A stretch of 23,358 bases of DNA from NCBI GenBank assembly GCA_002314725.1, contig DCGV01000125.1:1-23358 (forward strand), written 5' to 3'. The DNA is from Bacteroidales bacterium UBA1769 (GTDB lineage Bacteria; Bacteroidota; Bacteroidia; Bacteroidales; UBA932). Below the pieces are notes generated by a model. That model did not search any database, was not told where the DNA came from, and saw nothing but the letters and a program-made list of their open reading frames with translations. Position 1 is the stretch's first letter; each line of letters opens with the position of its first letter. A program made the translations under genes and the position numbers. This document shows positions 1 to 8,028 of this stretch, piece by piece.

Positions 1-27
1 TTATGAGTACTTGCGAAAGTTGAATCT

Positions 28-1704
28 CTATTCTTTTAACTTTTTATATTTAAAACGTTTAGGTTCTGCATTGCCTAGGCGCATCTTTTTATTCTCTTCA
101 TACTCTGAATAAGTACCCTCAAAAAAATAGACCTTTGAATCACCTTCAAATGCCAAAATATGAGTTGCAATCCTATCTAGGAACCAACGGTCATGGGATA
201 CAACTACAGCACATCCAGCGAAATTCTCAAGACCCTCTTCAAGAGCCCTTATAGTATTTACATCAACATCATTTGTAGGTTCGTCCAGTAAAAGTACATT
301 AGCCTCCTCTTTCAATGTCAGAGCAAGGTGCAACCTATTTCTCTCACCTCCAGATAGTATACCACACTTCTTCTCCTGGTCAGCACCAGAGAAGTTGAAA
401 CGAGATACGTAAGCTCTAGCATTCACCTCTTTATTTCCAAGTTTCACAAACTCAGAATTTGATGCGATTGTTTCGTAGATTGTCTTATCCGGATCTATTT
501 TCTTGTGCTGTTGATCCACATATGCAATCTTGGCTGTAGGGCCTACAACAAACTCGCCCCTGTCTGGCTTCTCATAGCCCATAATCAAGCGGAAAAGTGT
601 AGTTTTGCCCGCACCATTAGGGCCAATAACTCCCACGATACCAGCAGGTGGCAATTTAAATGTAAGATCTTCAAACAGTACCCTATCACCGTATGATTTG
701 GTCACACCGTTACATTCAATAACCTTATCTCCTAAACGAGGTCCGTTAGGAATGAAAATTTCAAGCTTTTCTTCTTTGCTCTTTCCATCTTCGTTCAACA
801 TCTTTTCATAAGCACCCAAACGAGCCTTTGACTTGGCATGGCGAGCTTTCGGAGCCATTCTAACCCACTCCAACTCACGTTCAAGAGTTTTGCGGCGTTT
901 ACTCTCCTGTTTCTCCTCCATGGCTAATCTTGCACTCTTCTGTTCAAGCCAAGATGAATAATTTCCCTTCCAAGGAATACCCTCTCCCCTGTCAAGTTCA
1001 AGTATCCATCCTGCAACCTTATCAAGAAAATACCTGTCATGCGTAACAGCTATTACCGTACCTTTATATTGTTGAAGATGAGCTTCAAGCCATTGGATTG
1101 ACTCTGTATCAAGGTGGTTGGTAGGTTCGTCAAGCAGCAATACATCAGGCTCCTTAAGAAGCAGGCGACATAAAGCTACACGACGACGTTCTCCACCACT
1201 TAATGTAGCTACAGAAGCTTCAGGATCAGGACATTGCAGTGCATCCATTGCACGTTCCAATTTTGAGTCTATATCCCAACCTCCTACGTGTTCGATAGCC
1301 TCAGTCAGCTCTCCCTGTCGTTCAATCAAAGCAGCCATCTGATCATCGTCCATAGGTTCACAGAACTTAATGCTTATCTCTTCATACTCTTTCAATAGAT
1401 CGACAACCTCCTGTACACCCTCTTTCACAACATCAATCACCTTCTTTGAATCATCGAGTTTAGGCTCCTGCTCAAGATAACCCACAGAATATCCAGGAGA
1501 GAAAACCACCTCGCCATTTGTCGGATTTTCGATACCTGCAATGATCTTCATCAACGTAGACTTTCCAGATCCATTAAGACCGATAATACCAATCTTTGCC
1601 CCATAAAAGAAGGACAGGTATATATCTTTCAGAATCACTTTATTATTGTGAGGAAGAATCTTGTTCACTCCATTCATGGAGAAGATTATCTTTTCGTCAG
1701 CCAT
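28..1704 (-). CDS. ettA: Energy-dependent translational throttle protein EttA (ABC-F ATPase)
   Basis: This is a soluble ABC-F protein of 558 residues with two ATPase cassettes and no membrane domain. EttA binds the ribosomal E site and gates the first elongation steps according to ATP/ADP level. Visible motifs are Walker A GLNGSGKST (42-50), signature LSGGERRR (169-175), Walker B with DEPTNHLD (192-199), second Walker A GPNGAGKTT (361-369), signature LSGGERNR (450-457) and DEPTND (474-479). A charged inter-domain linker spans about 250-310, and an arm-like insertion lies at about 100-140 in the first cassette. Length and motif order fit EttA better than Uup or the antibiotic-resistance ABC-F groups. 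It is the last visible gene of a minus-strand operon, starting only 2 bases after the kinase-like gene. Family assignment is strong; translational gating here is inferred from the family. Confidence 0.93.
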   Translation of the reverse strand: MADEKIIFSMNGVNKILPHNNKVILKDIYLSFFYGAKIGIIGLNGSGKSTLMKIIAGIENPTNGEVVFSPGYSVGYLEQEPKLDDSKKVIDVVKEGVQEVVDLLKEYEEISIKFCEPMDDDQMAALIERQGELTEAIEHVGGWDIDSKLERAMDALQCPDPEASVATLSGGERRRVALCRLLLKEPDVLLLDEPTNHLDTESIQWLEAHLQQYKGTVIAVTHDRYFLDKVAGWILELDRGEGIPWKGNYSSWLEQKSARLAMEEKQESKRRKTLERELEWVRMAPKARHAKSKARLGAYEKMLNEDGKSKEEKLEIFIPNGPRLGDKVIECNGVTKSYGDRVLFEDLTFKLPPAGIVGVIGPNGAGKTTLFRLIMGYEKPDRGEFVVGPTAKIAYVDQQHKKIDPDKTIYETIASNSEFVKLGNKEVNARAYVSRFNFSGADQEKKCGILSGGERNRLHLALTLKEEANVLLLDEPTNDVDVNTIRALEEGLENFAGCAVVVSHDRWFLDRIATHILAFEGDSKVYFFEGTYSEYEENKKMRLGNAEPKRFKYKKLKE

Positions 1705-1706
1705 AG

Positions 1707-2336
1707 TTATTTTTTAAAATAGATGTCCATAAATGATTTGATTGCCTCAACAGATCTCTCAATGCCGCCTAGACGGGATGAGTCTATACAGAGATCATAA
1801 CTTGATGAATCACCCCAAGTTTTGAATGTATAATAATTGTAGTATTTAGCACGTTTTCTATCACCTTGCTCAATATATTTACGAGCCTGACTTTCATTCA
1901 TGTTATCCAAAGCCATAATACGTGGGATTCTGAATTCTATATCTGCTGCAACAAATACATTCATGCAATATGGGCAATTACGCAAAATATAGTCAGAGCA
2001 TCTTCCAACTATGACACAGGACTCCTTTTCAGCTATTTTTTTAATAATATCGCTCTGTATTTCAAACAATTTCTCATCAGAAATAATGTTGCCGGAGTAA
2101 GCTGTACTATTTCCTTGCACCGTGGAACGCAATCCAAAAAAAGAACCCAATTTCAGAAAAGAAGGCTTTTCGTCCCTTTGTTCGAAAAGTTCAGAACGAA
2201 GTCCACTGTGATGAGCGAATTCTGATAACAAATCTCTATCATACATCTTGACTCCAAAATCAGAAGCGAGTTTTCTGGCGATTTCCAATCCACCAGCACC
2301 TATCTGACGACCAATTGTAATAACAAAGTGTTCCAT
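1707..2336 (-). CDS. Cytidylate kinase-like family protein
   Basis: A 209-residue P-loop protein of the cytidylate-kinase-like family (Cytidylate_kin2 type), not the canonical CMP kinase Cmk. The nucleotide-binding loop is near the N-terminus in ITIGRQIGAGG (about 7-16), followed by the family pattern of a conserved Tyr-Asp-Arg (about 32-34). A second conserved block, VIVGRCSDYIL, lies mid-protein at about 109-119, and a lid-like basic stretch (DRKRAKYYNYYT) at about 158-169. Members are presumed small-molecule or nucleotide kinases, but the substrate is generally unproven. The gene starts 8 bases after the MATE gene stop and ends 2 bases before ettA, so the three are almost certainly co-transcribed. 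No signal peptide or membrane segment is seen, so it should be cytoplasmic. Family is confident, substrate unknown. Confidence 0.85.
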   Translation of the reverse strand: MEHFVITIGRQIGAGGLEIARKLASDFGVKMYDRDLLSEFAHHSGLRSELFEQRDEKPSFLKLGSFFGLRSTVQGNSTAYSGNIISDEKLFEIQSDIIKKIAEKESCVIVGRCSDYILRNCPYCMNVFVAADIEFRIPRIMALDNMNESQARKYIEQGDRKRAKYYNYYTFKTWGDSSSYDLCIDSSRLGGIERSVEAIKSFMDIYFKK

Positions 2337-2344
2337 ATATGCAA

Positions 2345-3739
2345 TTATTTAGTTGTTATTGTTTGCGCAGTAGTTTTGTCACTATTTTGAACAGCCATCT
2401 CCTTTTTAAAGCTTTTGATAAGAGATGCAAGGAGTATGAAACCGAAAATAGCGGAGATGAAATCTGATATTGGCATAGCATACCAAACTCCCGTTACGCC
2501 TATAGCCAGTGGTAAGACTATCAATGCCGGCAGCAGGAATAACAGCTGTCTTGACAGAGATAAGAATATAGATTTATTGACAAGTCCCAAACTTTGGAAA
2601 AGGTGAGTAGTTACAATCTGTGCACCTATCAATGGCATTACCATAACTGTTATTCTTAACCCTTCTGTAGCGAGATTCTTTAATTCTGGATCCGATGTAA
2701 AGATTGATACTACTGTATTTGGGAAAAACATTCCGAAAATAAAACAGAGTGTTGTCACCATAGTTGCCCATTTGATAGTCAGCTTCAATACGTCAATTAC
2801 CCTTTGATACAGTTTTGCACCATAATTATAACCTGCGATAGGCTGCATGCCTTGATTCAATCCGATACAGATCATAACAAAGATAAATACTATCCTATTT
2901 ATAATACCATATGCACCGATATATAAATCTCCGCCATATCGTTTTAGCTGATTGTTGATTAAGATGACTACGAAGCATGATGCGGTATTCATAAGGAATG
3001 GAGAGACTCCGATGGAAACCATTCTTTTTATGATTTTTCCATCGATATGAAAACTATTCTTGGAGAAATGCAATAGATCGTTTTTATTGGTCAGAATTTT
3101 GAATATCCAAATGAATGAAACTATCTGTGCAATTACAGTAGCGAGAGCCGCTCCCTGAATACCCATTTTTAATACAAAAATGAATATTGGGTCCAGTATA
3201 CAATTCAATATTACAGCCAACAATGTTGCAGTCATAGCTTTTTTAGGCCTTCCAGATGCTCTTACAACTCCGTTCAATCCGAAATAAAGGTGAGTGATAA
3301 TATTACCGGAAAGAACAATTGTCATATAATCTTTTGCATATGGCATTGTAGCTTCACTTGCACCAAAGAATGTAAGAATAGGCTCAATAAAAATCAAAGC
3401 CACTGCCGCAAAAAGAAAACCGATCAATATGTTCATCATGAAGATATTACCCAACACGCGCTTAGCTATATCGTAATTCTTCTGTCCTAACAGCATCGAA
3501 ATCAGTGTCGTTCCTCCAAGACCTATCAATGTACCGAAAGCCGTTGATAAATTCATCAGCGGGAATGTAATTGCCAAACCGGAAATAGCCAAAGGGCCAC
3601 AACCTTGTCCGATGTAAATACTGTCAACCATGTTGTACAGCGAAGTTGCGGTCATTGCTATAATAGCTGGCAATGCATATTGTTTCAACAATTTGCCAAT
3701 CTTCTCTGTACCCAATTCAACTGGAATATACTCTGCCAT
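2345..3739 (-). CDS. MATE family efflux transporter
   Basis: A multidrug and toxic compound extrusion (MATE)-type transporter with about twelve hydrophobic segments, 464 residues from the chosen start. The N-terminal half carries family features such as LYNMVDSIYIGQGCGPLAIS and GLGGTTLISMLLGQK, and the matching second half shows MQPIAGYNYGAK. These proteins export cationic compounds in exchange for Na+ or H+; the substrate cannot be told from sequence. The open frame extends upstream to 3856, but that extension lacks similarity and runs into the neighbouring RRM gene and across a terminator. The ATG at 3739 gives the usual MATE N-terminus (short hydrophilic lead, then TM1) and lies just downstream of a good -7 box. 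First gene of the operon with the kinase-like gene and ettA. Confidence 0.92.
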   Translation of the reverse strand: MAEYIPVELGTEKIGKLLKQYALPAIIAMTATSLYNMVDSIYIGQGCGPLAISGLAITFPLMNLSTAFGTLIGLGGTTLISMLLGQKNYDIAKRVLGNIFMMNILIGFLFAAVALIFIEPILTFFGASEATMPYAKDYMTIVLSGNIITHLYFGLNGVVRASGRPKKAMTATLLAVILNCILDPIFIFVLKMGIQGAALATVIAQIVSFIWIFKILTNKNDLLHFSKNSFHIDGKIIKRMVSIGVSPFLMNTASCFVVILINNQLKRYGGDLYIGAYGIINRIVFIFVMICIGLNQGMQPIAGYNYGAKLYQRVIDVLKLTIKWATMVTTLCFIFGMFFPNTVVSIFTSDPELKNLATEGLRITVMVMPLIGAQIVTTHLFQSLGLVNKSIFLSLSRQLLFLLPALIVLPLAIGVTGVWYAMPISDFISAIFGFILLASLIKSFKKEMAVQNSDKTTAQTITTK

Positions 3740-3756
3740 TTCTAAATAATTTGGTG

Positions 3757-3788
3757 CAAATGTACAAAAAGAAAGAGGGCAAATCAAG
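3757..3788 (-). promoter_or_regulatory. Putative promoter of the MATE-kinase-ettA operon
   Basis: On the minus strand TACATTTG (3757-3764) matches the Bacteroidales -7 consensus TAnnTTTG exactly. CTTG (3785-3788) lies 20 bases upstream in place of the -33 TTTG. The implied transcription start is close to 3750, just ahead of the ATG at 3739. The -33 part sits in the loop region of the upstream gene's terminator hairpin. Pattern match only; no transcript evidence. Confidence 0.55.
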
Positions 3789-3803
3789 TTAGATTTACCC
3801 TCT
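3764..3803 (-). terminator. Rho-independent terminator of the RRM gene
   Basis: Reading the minus strand, AGAGGG-T-AAATC, a six-base loop and GATTT-G-CCCTCT form a 12-bp stem with one G-U pair, followed by TTCTTTTT. The single non-Watson-Crick position is a G-U pair only on the minus strand (C-A on plus), which supports a minus-strand terminator for the RRM gene. Confidence 0.75.
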
Positions 3804-3821
3804 CTAAGCAGTTTGTGCAAA

Positions 3822-4070
3822 TTACTTGTGAGGTCTTTCGTTAGCGATAGTGACATTTATTGTCCTACCCATATGTTCAGAGCCATTTAAAGACTCTATT
3901 GCTTTGGCTCCATTTTCGTCTTCCATCTCAACAAATCCGTATCCTCTGGAACGTCTTGTCTCGGTATTTACGATAATGCGAGCAGCGGCCACTTCACCAA
4001 AAGGTGAAAACAAAGTAATAAGATCTTCCCTACGAGCTTTGAAATTAAGACCATAAACGAAAATAGTCAT
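3822..4070 (-). CDS. Single-RRM RNA-binding protein
   Basis: An 82-residue protein made almost entirely of one RNA recognition motif. RNP2 is IFVYGL (3-8) and RNP1 is RGYGFVEM (42-49), with aromatic residues at the RNA-stacking positions (Tyr6, Tyr44, Phe46). The end is short and basic (NERPHK) with no glycine-rich tail. Bacteroidales and cyanobacteria carry several such small RRM proteins, which bind RNA and can act as global post-transcriptional regulators; the target here is unknown. It has its own promoter (TAACTTTG at 4103-4110, minus) and its own strong terminator (3764-3803), so it is probably monocistronic and possibly abundant. Confidence 0.93.
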   Translation of the reverse strand: MTIFVYGLNFKARREDLITLFSPFGEVAAARIIVNTETRRSRGYGFVEMEDENGAKAIESLNGSEHMGRTINVTIANERPHK

Positions 4071-4102
4071 AATTTATTTAGTAAAAGTAGTTGTAATCGT
4101 AG

Positions 4103-4133
4103 CAAAGTTATTAAAGATTTATTCCAAAACAAG
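4103..4133 (-). promoter_or_regulatory. Putative promoter of the RRM gene
   Basis: On the minus strand TAACTTTG (4103-4110) is a perfect TAnnTTTG -7 box, with CTTG (4130-4133) 19 bases upstream as an imperfect -33 box. It predicts a leader of about 25 bases. The remaining bases between the PurF-like stop at 4186 and this promoter are AT-rich with a T-tract but no convincing hairpin. Confidence 0.6.
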
Positions 4134-4185
4134 AAATCAAATTATGTTTTAGCACAAATGGCACAAAAATGATAAAAAAAGATAA

Positions 4186-5601
4186 TTAATAACCAAAACT
4201 GCTCCCATCGAAGCAATGAGTACAGATAGATTCTTTAGGAAGTCCTATGGCTTTGACAAGATTTTCTATTGTATTGAACTGTAAAGTATCCATCTTCAGT
4301 TCTGTTCTGATATGATCTACCATCTTATTATATCTTTCCGTCCCGGTAGTAGCATACTCTTTCAATACTTCATCAGAGCAATATTCACCCTCTTGACTTT
4401 GAATATATCTGCGTGTTATCAACTCAAGGGGACTTTTCGAAGATGTGTAATTAACAAATGGACATGGAAAAATAAGTGGTGGGCAACTGATGCGAATATG
4501 AATCTGTTTTACACCATGACGATAGAATGTCTCAATATTATCCTTTAGCTGAGTACCTCTAACTATTGAGTCGTCACAAAAACACACCTTCTGACTCTTG
4601 ATGACAGAGTAATTAGGAAGCAGCTTCATTTTAGCCACCAACGACCTCATGCTCTGATCTGCAGGAGTGAAGCTTCGAGGCCAAGTGGCGCTGTATTTTA
4701 TCATGGCATTTCTATAAGGAACACCTTTTCCTTGTGCATAGCCAATAGCCATACAGGTACCTGAATCAGGTATTGGAGAGACAACATCAATATCTGTTTT
4801 ATCCTCCTTTCCCATAAGAACGCCTAAATTATGTCTAACATGATCAGCATTAATACCCTCATAATTACTTGTAGGATTACCGTAATAGATCCATAGGAAA
4901 GAACATATCTGGCATCGTTTTTCAGGAGCTAAAAGCTGTCGGTATCCATTACTTGTTATCTCAACAACTTCACCTGGCCCCAATACATATTCCGATTCAA
5001 AGCCCAAATTTGCGAAACTGCAATCTTCAGAAGCAACGGCAAATGAATCAACCCCTTTACCAATGGAAAGAGGAGTTCTGCCAAAGTAATCCCTTGCAGC
5101 GATAATGCTGGTAGGAGTCAGGATCAATAAAGTGCAAGAACCTTTTATCTTGGATTGAGCATACCTGATACCCTTCTCAAACGATTCACCTTCAGTAATC
5201 AACTGAGCGATCAATTCGGTTTGGTTAGTCTTGCCGGAATTAAATTCGGTAAAATTCTTGTTTTTGGCTAAAATTTCATTTTCAAGCTCTTGGATATTAG
5301 CAACTTTAGCTACAGTGGATATAGCGAAGCGTCCAAGTTTGGAGTTTACAAGAATCGGCTGAGAGTCTGTGTCACTTATTGCACCAATACCTAAATTACC
5401 ATCGAATTTTTGCAAATCGGGTTCGAATTTGATTCGGAAATATGATTGTTCCAGATTATGAATACTGCGAGCAAACAGTCCATCAGAATTGAAAACGGCC
5501 ATACCGCCCTTCTTGGTTCCAAGATGTGAATGATAATCAATGCCATAAAAAAGTTCGTTGACACAGCGCTTCTTGGAAACGACTCCGAATAATCCACTCA
5601 T
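4186..5601 (-). CDS. PurF-like amidophosphoribosyltransferase paralogue lacking the glutaminase nucleophile
   Basis: A 471-residue homologue of glutamine PRPP amidotransferase. The C-terminal phosphoribosyltransferase part keeps the PRPP loop CDDSIVRGT (342-350). Four cysteines (233, 380, 460, 463; ICSFLWIYY, FPCPF, CTHC) fall where the Fe4S4 ligands of Bacillus-type PurF lie. The N-terminal Ntn-glutaminase part begins MSGLFGVVSK, so Ser2 replaces the catalytic Cys that follows Met in active PurF. The HxRYST arginine motif and the Asn-Gly oxyanion motif are also not recognisable (GIGAISDTDSQ, ISTVAKVAN). The frame is open to 5640, but a -7 box at 5627-5634 and the family N-terminus support the ATG at 5601. 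I infer an ammonia-dependent, regulatory or repurposed enzyme; a normal purF presumably lies elsewhere. Confidence 0.85.
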   Translation of the reverse strand: MSGLFGVVSKKRCVNELFYGIDYHSHLGTKKGGMAVFNSDGLFARSIHNLEQSYFRIKFEPDLQKFDGNLGIGAISDTDSQPILVNSKLGRFAISTVAKVANIQELENEILAKNKNFTEFNSGKTNQTELIAQLITEGESFEKGIRYAQSKIKGSCTLLILTPTSIIAARDYFGRTPLSIGKGVDSFAVASEDCSFANLGFESEYVLGPGEVVEITSNGYRQLLAPEKRCQICSFLWIYYGNPTSNYEGINADHVRHNLGVLMGKEDKTDIDVVSPIPDSGTCMAIGYAQGKGVPYRNAMIKYSATWPRSFTPADQSMRSLVAKMKLLPNYSVIKSQKVCFCDDSIVRGTQLKDNIETFYRHGVKQIHIRISCPPLIFPCPFVNYTSSKSPLELITRRYIQSQEGEYCSDEVLKEYATTGTERYNKMVDHIRTELKMDTLQFNTIENLVKAIGLPKESICTHCFDGSSFGY

Positions 5602-5626
5602 ATACCAGAATTTATTGTTTACTTGG

Positions 5627-5634
5627 CAAAGATA
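5627..5634 (-). promoter_or_regulatory. Putative -7 promoter box of the PurF-like gene
   Basis: TATCTTTG on the minus strand matches TAnnTTTG exactly and lies 25 bases upstream of the ATG at 5601. A TTTG -33 box at the right spacing is not evident. Its position makes a start at 5640 unlikely. The box lies between the ComEC-like stop (5647) and this gene, so read-through from upstream is also possible. Confidence 0.45.
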
Positions 5635-5646
5635 CCTCAAAAAGCG

Positions 5647-6753
5647 TTATAAATCGCCAATTATTGCCATAATTTTATTCATTAACTCAACCGCTTTCTG
5701 TAACAGCAGTACAAACAGATTTCCGACATTAGGGATATTTGACGTCGCGACAGTGCCTACTATCAGATACATAATGATGGTTATCAATGGCATCGAGATC
5801 AAATTCGTTATCATGAAAAAAGATGGAAAAGTTCCGAAATATAGGAATGAGATAATACCAGTGGTCAATTGACATGAAATAGATATGGCCAGTATCCCCC
5901 AAACATATTGCAATAACTTAGTTTTGGCATCCAATATAATCTTGAGCCTTGGCAAAATAATAAAAATAGAGAGCATGGCGACAAAGGAGAGTTGGAATCC
6001 AATCTCTCTTGGGGACTCGGGATTAACCAGCATGATAAATAGAGCACTTATTGAGAGAATTGTCAAGCCATCGCGGTCGGAGTGTGTATAATATGATAGT
6101 TCATAGAATGTTATCATGATGACAGCTCTCGAAATCGATGCACTTAACCCGGAAATCAGCGCAAAACACCACATTGAAGAGAGTACAATTATTGTTTTGA
6201 TTATTTTACTGATCTTAAAGCCACCGAGAGGTTTTAAGATAATTGTAAGGATTTTATATATAATACCAACATGTAAACCGGACAATGCCAGTAGATGAAT
6301 TGAGCCACTTGCCTTATAATCATCCATAATATCTTGGCTTACATCACTCTTGTCACCTATCGCCAAAGCTTTAATAATAGCCAATTCATCACCAGCAGGA
6401 ATAATTGTCTCAAGATAGTTTGAGAATTCCGTTTTAAGCCCTTCGGCAAATAGTCTGAGTCCTATAATAGAAGATGGTTGTGGAATCCTGCCAACCTGCA
6501 CAGAAGTAGCTCCCAAGAAGGCCATTGATAGTCCCAAAAAGATGTTATTTCTAAAAAGATTGGCAATAACGGAAATAATAATTGCCACTATAAAATAGAT
6601 CTCTGGAGCCAATGTTAAAAAAGCTCCGAGAAAGTTGCCCAACACATAGCAGACAACACACATTGCCAAATATCTACCTTTCACCATACCAACAAATTTC
6701 TGCGGCCAAGAAGCTCTCCAAAGGTAATATTTCTTTTGTAATTGCCAGCACAT
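5647..6753 (-). CDS. ComEC/Rec2-type competence-domain membrane protein, short form
   Basis: A polytopic membrane protein, 368 residues from the ATG at 6753 (346 if the ATG at 6687 is used). It carries the ComEC competence domain, with the signature LLALSGLHVGII at about 155-165, preceded by DYKASGSIHLLA. ComEC forms the inner-membrane channel for single-stranded DNA during transformation. Here two or three N-terminal hydrophobic segments lead almost directly to the competence domain. The usual DUF4131/OB-fold region is missing or very short, and there is no C-terminal metallo-beta-lactamase domain. The frame is open to 6900, but that part overlaps the divergent ackA coding region and looks non-coding. 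Family is well supported; DNA uptake is uncertain because the protein is reduced. Confidence 0.8.
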   Translation of the reverse strand: MCWQLQKKYYLWRASWPQKFVGMVKGRYLAMCVVCYVLGNFLGAFLTLAPEIYFIVAIIISVIANLFRNNIFLGLSMAFLGATSVQVGRIPQPSSIIGLRLFAEGLKTEFSNYLETIIPAGDELAIIKALAIGDKSDVSQDIMDDYKASGSIHLLALSGLHVGIIYKILTIILKPLGGFKISKIIKTIIVLSSMWCFALISGLSASISRAVIMITFYELSYYTHSDRDGLTILSISALFIMLVNPESPREIGFQLSFVAMLSIFIILPRLKIILDAKTKLLQYVWGILAISISCQLTTGIISFLYFGTFPSFFMITNLISMPLITIIMYLIVGTVATSNIPNVGNLFVLLLQKAVELMNKIMAIIGDL

Positions 6754-6766
6754 TTTGTTATCTTTG
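6735..6766 (+). promoter_or_regulatory. Promoter of the ackA-ptb operon
   Basis: TTTG (6735-6738), 20 bases, then TATCTTTG (6759-6766): a full match to the Bacteroidales -33/-7 promoter. The expected start near 6773 gives a leader of about 37 bases before the ackA ATG. The -33 box lies within the 5' end of the divergent ComEC-like gene if that gene starts at 6753. Confidence 0.75.
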
Positions 6767-6809
6767 CATGATAGGTGTTTGTTATTTATAATCGTAAAAA
6801 AATATACAC

Positions 6810-8021
6810 ATGATAGTTCTTGTATTGAATTGCGGTAGCTCTTCTTTAAAATATCAAGTTCTTGATATGAGGAGCAATACCGACTACACACTCCTTGCAA
6901 AAGGTCTTGTCGAAAGGATCGGGGAAAAAGTTGGAGACCTTACACATAAGGTTCCAGGCAGAGATAATTATCACATTGAAAAGCCTATTGCCGACCACAC
7001 TGTAGGTATCAAGAGTGTTCTTGATATTCTTACGGACAAGGAACATGGCGTATTGTCCGCTCTCTCTGATATCAATGCTGTGGGCCATAGAGTAGCACAC
7101 GGCGGAGAGTTCTTCTTCGACAGTGTTGTGATTGATAAGGGAGTAATTGAAAAGATTGAGAAATGCTGCGAGTTGGCACCACTCCACAATCCAGCCAACC
7201 TTCTCGGTATCAAAGCAGTTGAAACGCTAATGCCTGGTACGCCTCAAGTTGCAGTATTCGACACATCTTTCCACCAGACTATGCCGAAATATGCATACAT
7301 GTATGCTATCCCTTATCAATACTATGAGAAATACAAGATTCGCCGTTACGGTTTCCATGGTACAAGCCACAAATATGTATCTCGTAAAGCATGCGAACTA
7401 TTTGGAACGGATTTCAACAATTCAAAGATAATCACTTGCCACCTTGGGAACGGCAGTTCAATCACAGCCATAAAAGATGGAAAATCAGTGGACACCTCTA
7501 TGGGATTCACCCCTGTTGAAGGTCTTCCAATGGGTACACGAAGCGGTAATGTTGACGCCGGTATCATTATGTACCTAATGGAAAAGGAGGGATTGTCTAT
7601 GAATGAGATTAACAAAATCCTTAACAAGAAGAGTGGTTTGATTGGTATTTCTGAACTCTCTTCTGACAACCGAGATCTGGATGCAGGACGTGAGAGCGGC
7701 AATGAAAAGGCTGCCCTCGCCCAGAAGATGCTATGGTACACTATTAAGAAATACATCGGTGGATATATCGCAGCGCTCAATGGCGTAGATATGATTGTCT
7801 TTACAGGTGGCATCGGAGAGAACTCGAACACTACACGAGAGAATGTTCTAAGCGATATGGAAGCCCTCGGAATTGTTTTGGATAAAGATTTGAACAATCA
7901 AGCACGTGGCAAAGATATGTTAATATCAAAACCTGAATCGAAAGTCAAAGTCGCAGTTGTCACTACTGACGAAGAGTTGGTTATTGCCCGTGATACCATG
8001 AACTTGACGACTAAAAAATGA
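6810..8021 (+). CDS. ackA: Acetate kinase
   Basis: A 403-residue ASKHA-superfamily kinase that interconverts acetate + ATP and acetyl phosphate + ADP in the cytoplasm; in fermenters it yields ATP. Acetate-kinase motifs are all present: LNCGSSSLKYQV (6-17, Asn7), GHRVAHGG (92-99, Arg94), FDTSFHQTMP (150-159, Asp151), GFHGTSHKYVS (181-191), HLGNGSS (211-217), MGFTPVEGLPMGTRSG (231-246, Arg244) and FTGGIGENS near the C-terminus. Length and motifs fit acetate kinase rather than butyrate kinase (about 355 residues). It leads an operon with a phosphotransacylase 7 bases downstream, under a clear promoter. A related acyl substrate such as propionate cannot be excluded. Confidence 0.96.
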   Translation: MIVLVLNCGSSSLKYQVLDMRSNTDYTLLAKGLVERIGEKVGDLTHKVPGRDNYHIEKPIADHTVGIKSVLDILTDKEHGVLSALSDINAVGHRVAHGGEFFFDSVVIDKGVIEKIEKCCELAPLHNPANLLGIKAVETLMPGTPQVAVFDTSFHQTMPKYAYMYAIPYQYYEKYKIRRYGFHGTSHKYVSRKACELFGTDFNNSKIITCHLGNGSSITAIKDGKSVDTSMGFTPVEGLPMGTRSGNVDAGIIMYLMEKEGLSMNEINKILNKKSGLIGISELSSDNRDLDAGRESGNEKAALAQKMLWYTIKKYIGGYIAALNGVDMIVFTGGIGENSNTTRENVLSDMEALGIVLDKDLNNQARGKDMLISKPESKVKVAVVTTDEELVIARDTMNLTTKK

Positions 8022-8028
8022 TAAAAAT

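Noticed and set aside
1..27. Possible end of another minus-strand gene at the left edge
   Set aside because: The frame ending in the stop at 1-3 is closed by another stop 9 codons upstream; nothing supports a gene.
3740..3856. 39-codon N-terminal extension of the MATE gene
   Set aside because: It overlaps the RRM gene, crosses its terminator and the MATE promoter, and adds residues unlike the family N-terminus.
4152..4167. Short direct repeat GCACAAA in the gap before the RRM gene
   Set aside because: Two 7-base copies in AT-rich sequence are easily explained by chance; no third copy or symmetry.
5602..5640. 13-codon extension of the PurF-like gene
   Set aside because: It covers a perfect -7 box and would bury the Ntn-type N-terminus, which has to lie at the second residue.
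6754..6900. 49-codon N-terminal extension of the ComEC-like gene into ackA
   Set aside because: It is antisense to the conserved ackA N-terminus and its promoter, and its composition does not look like a membrane-protein lead.
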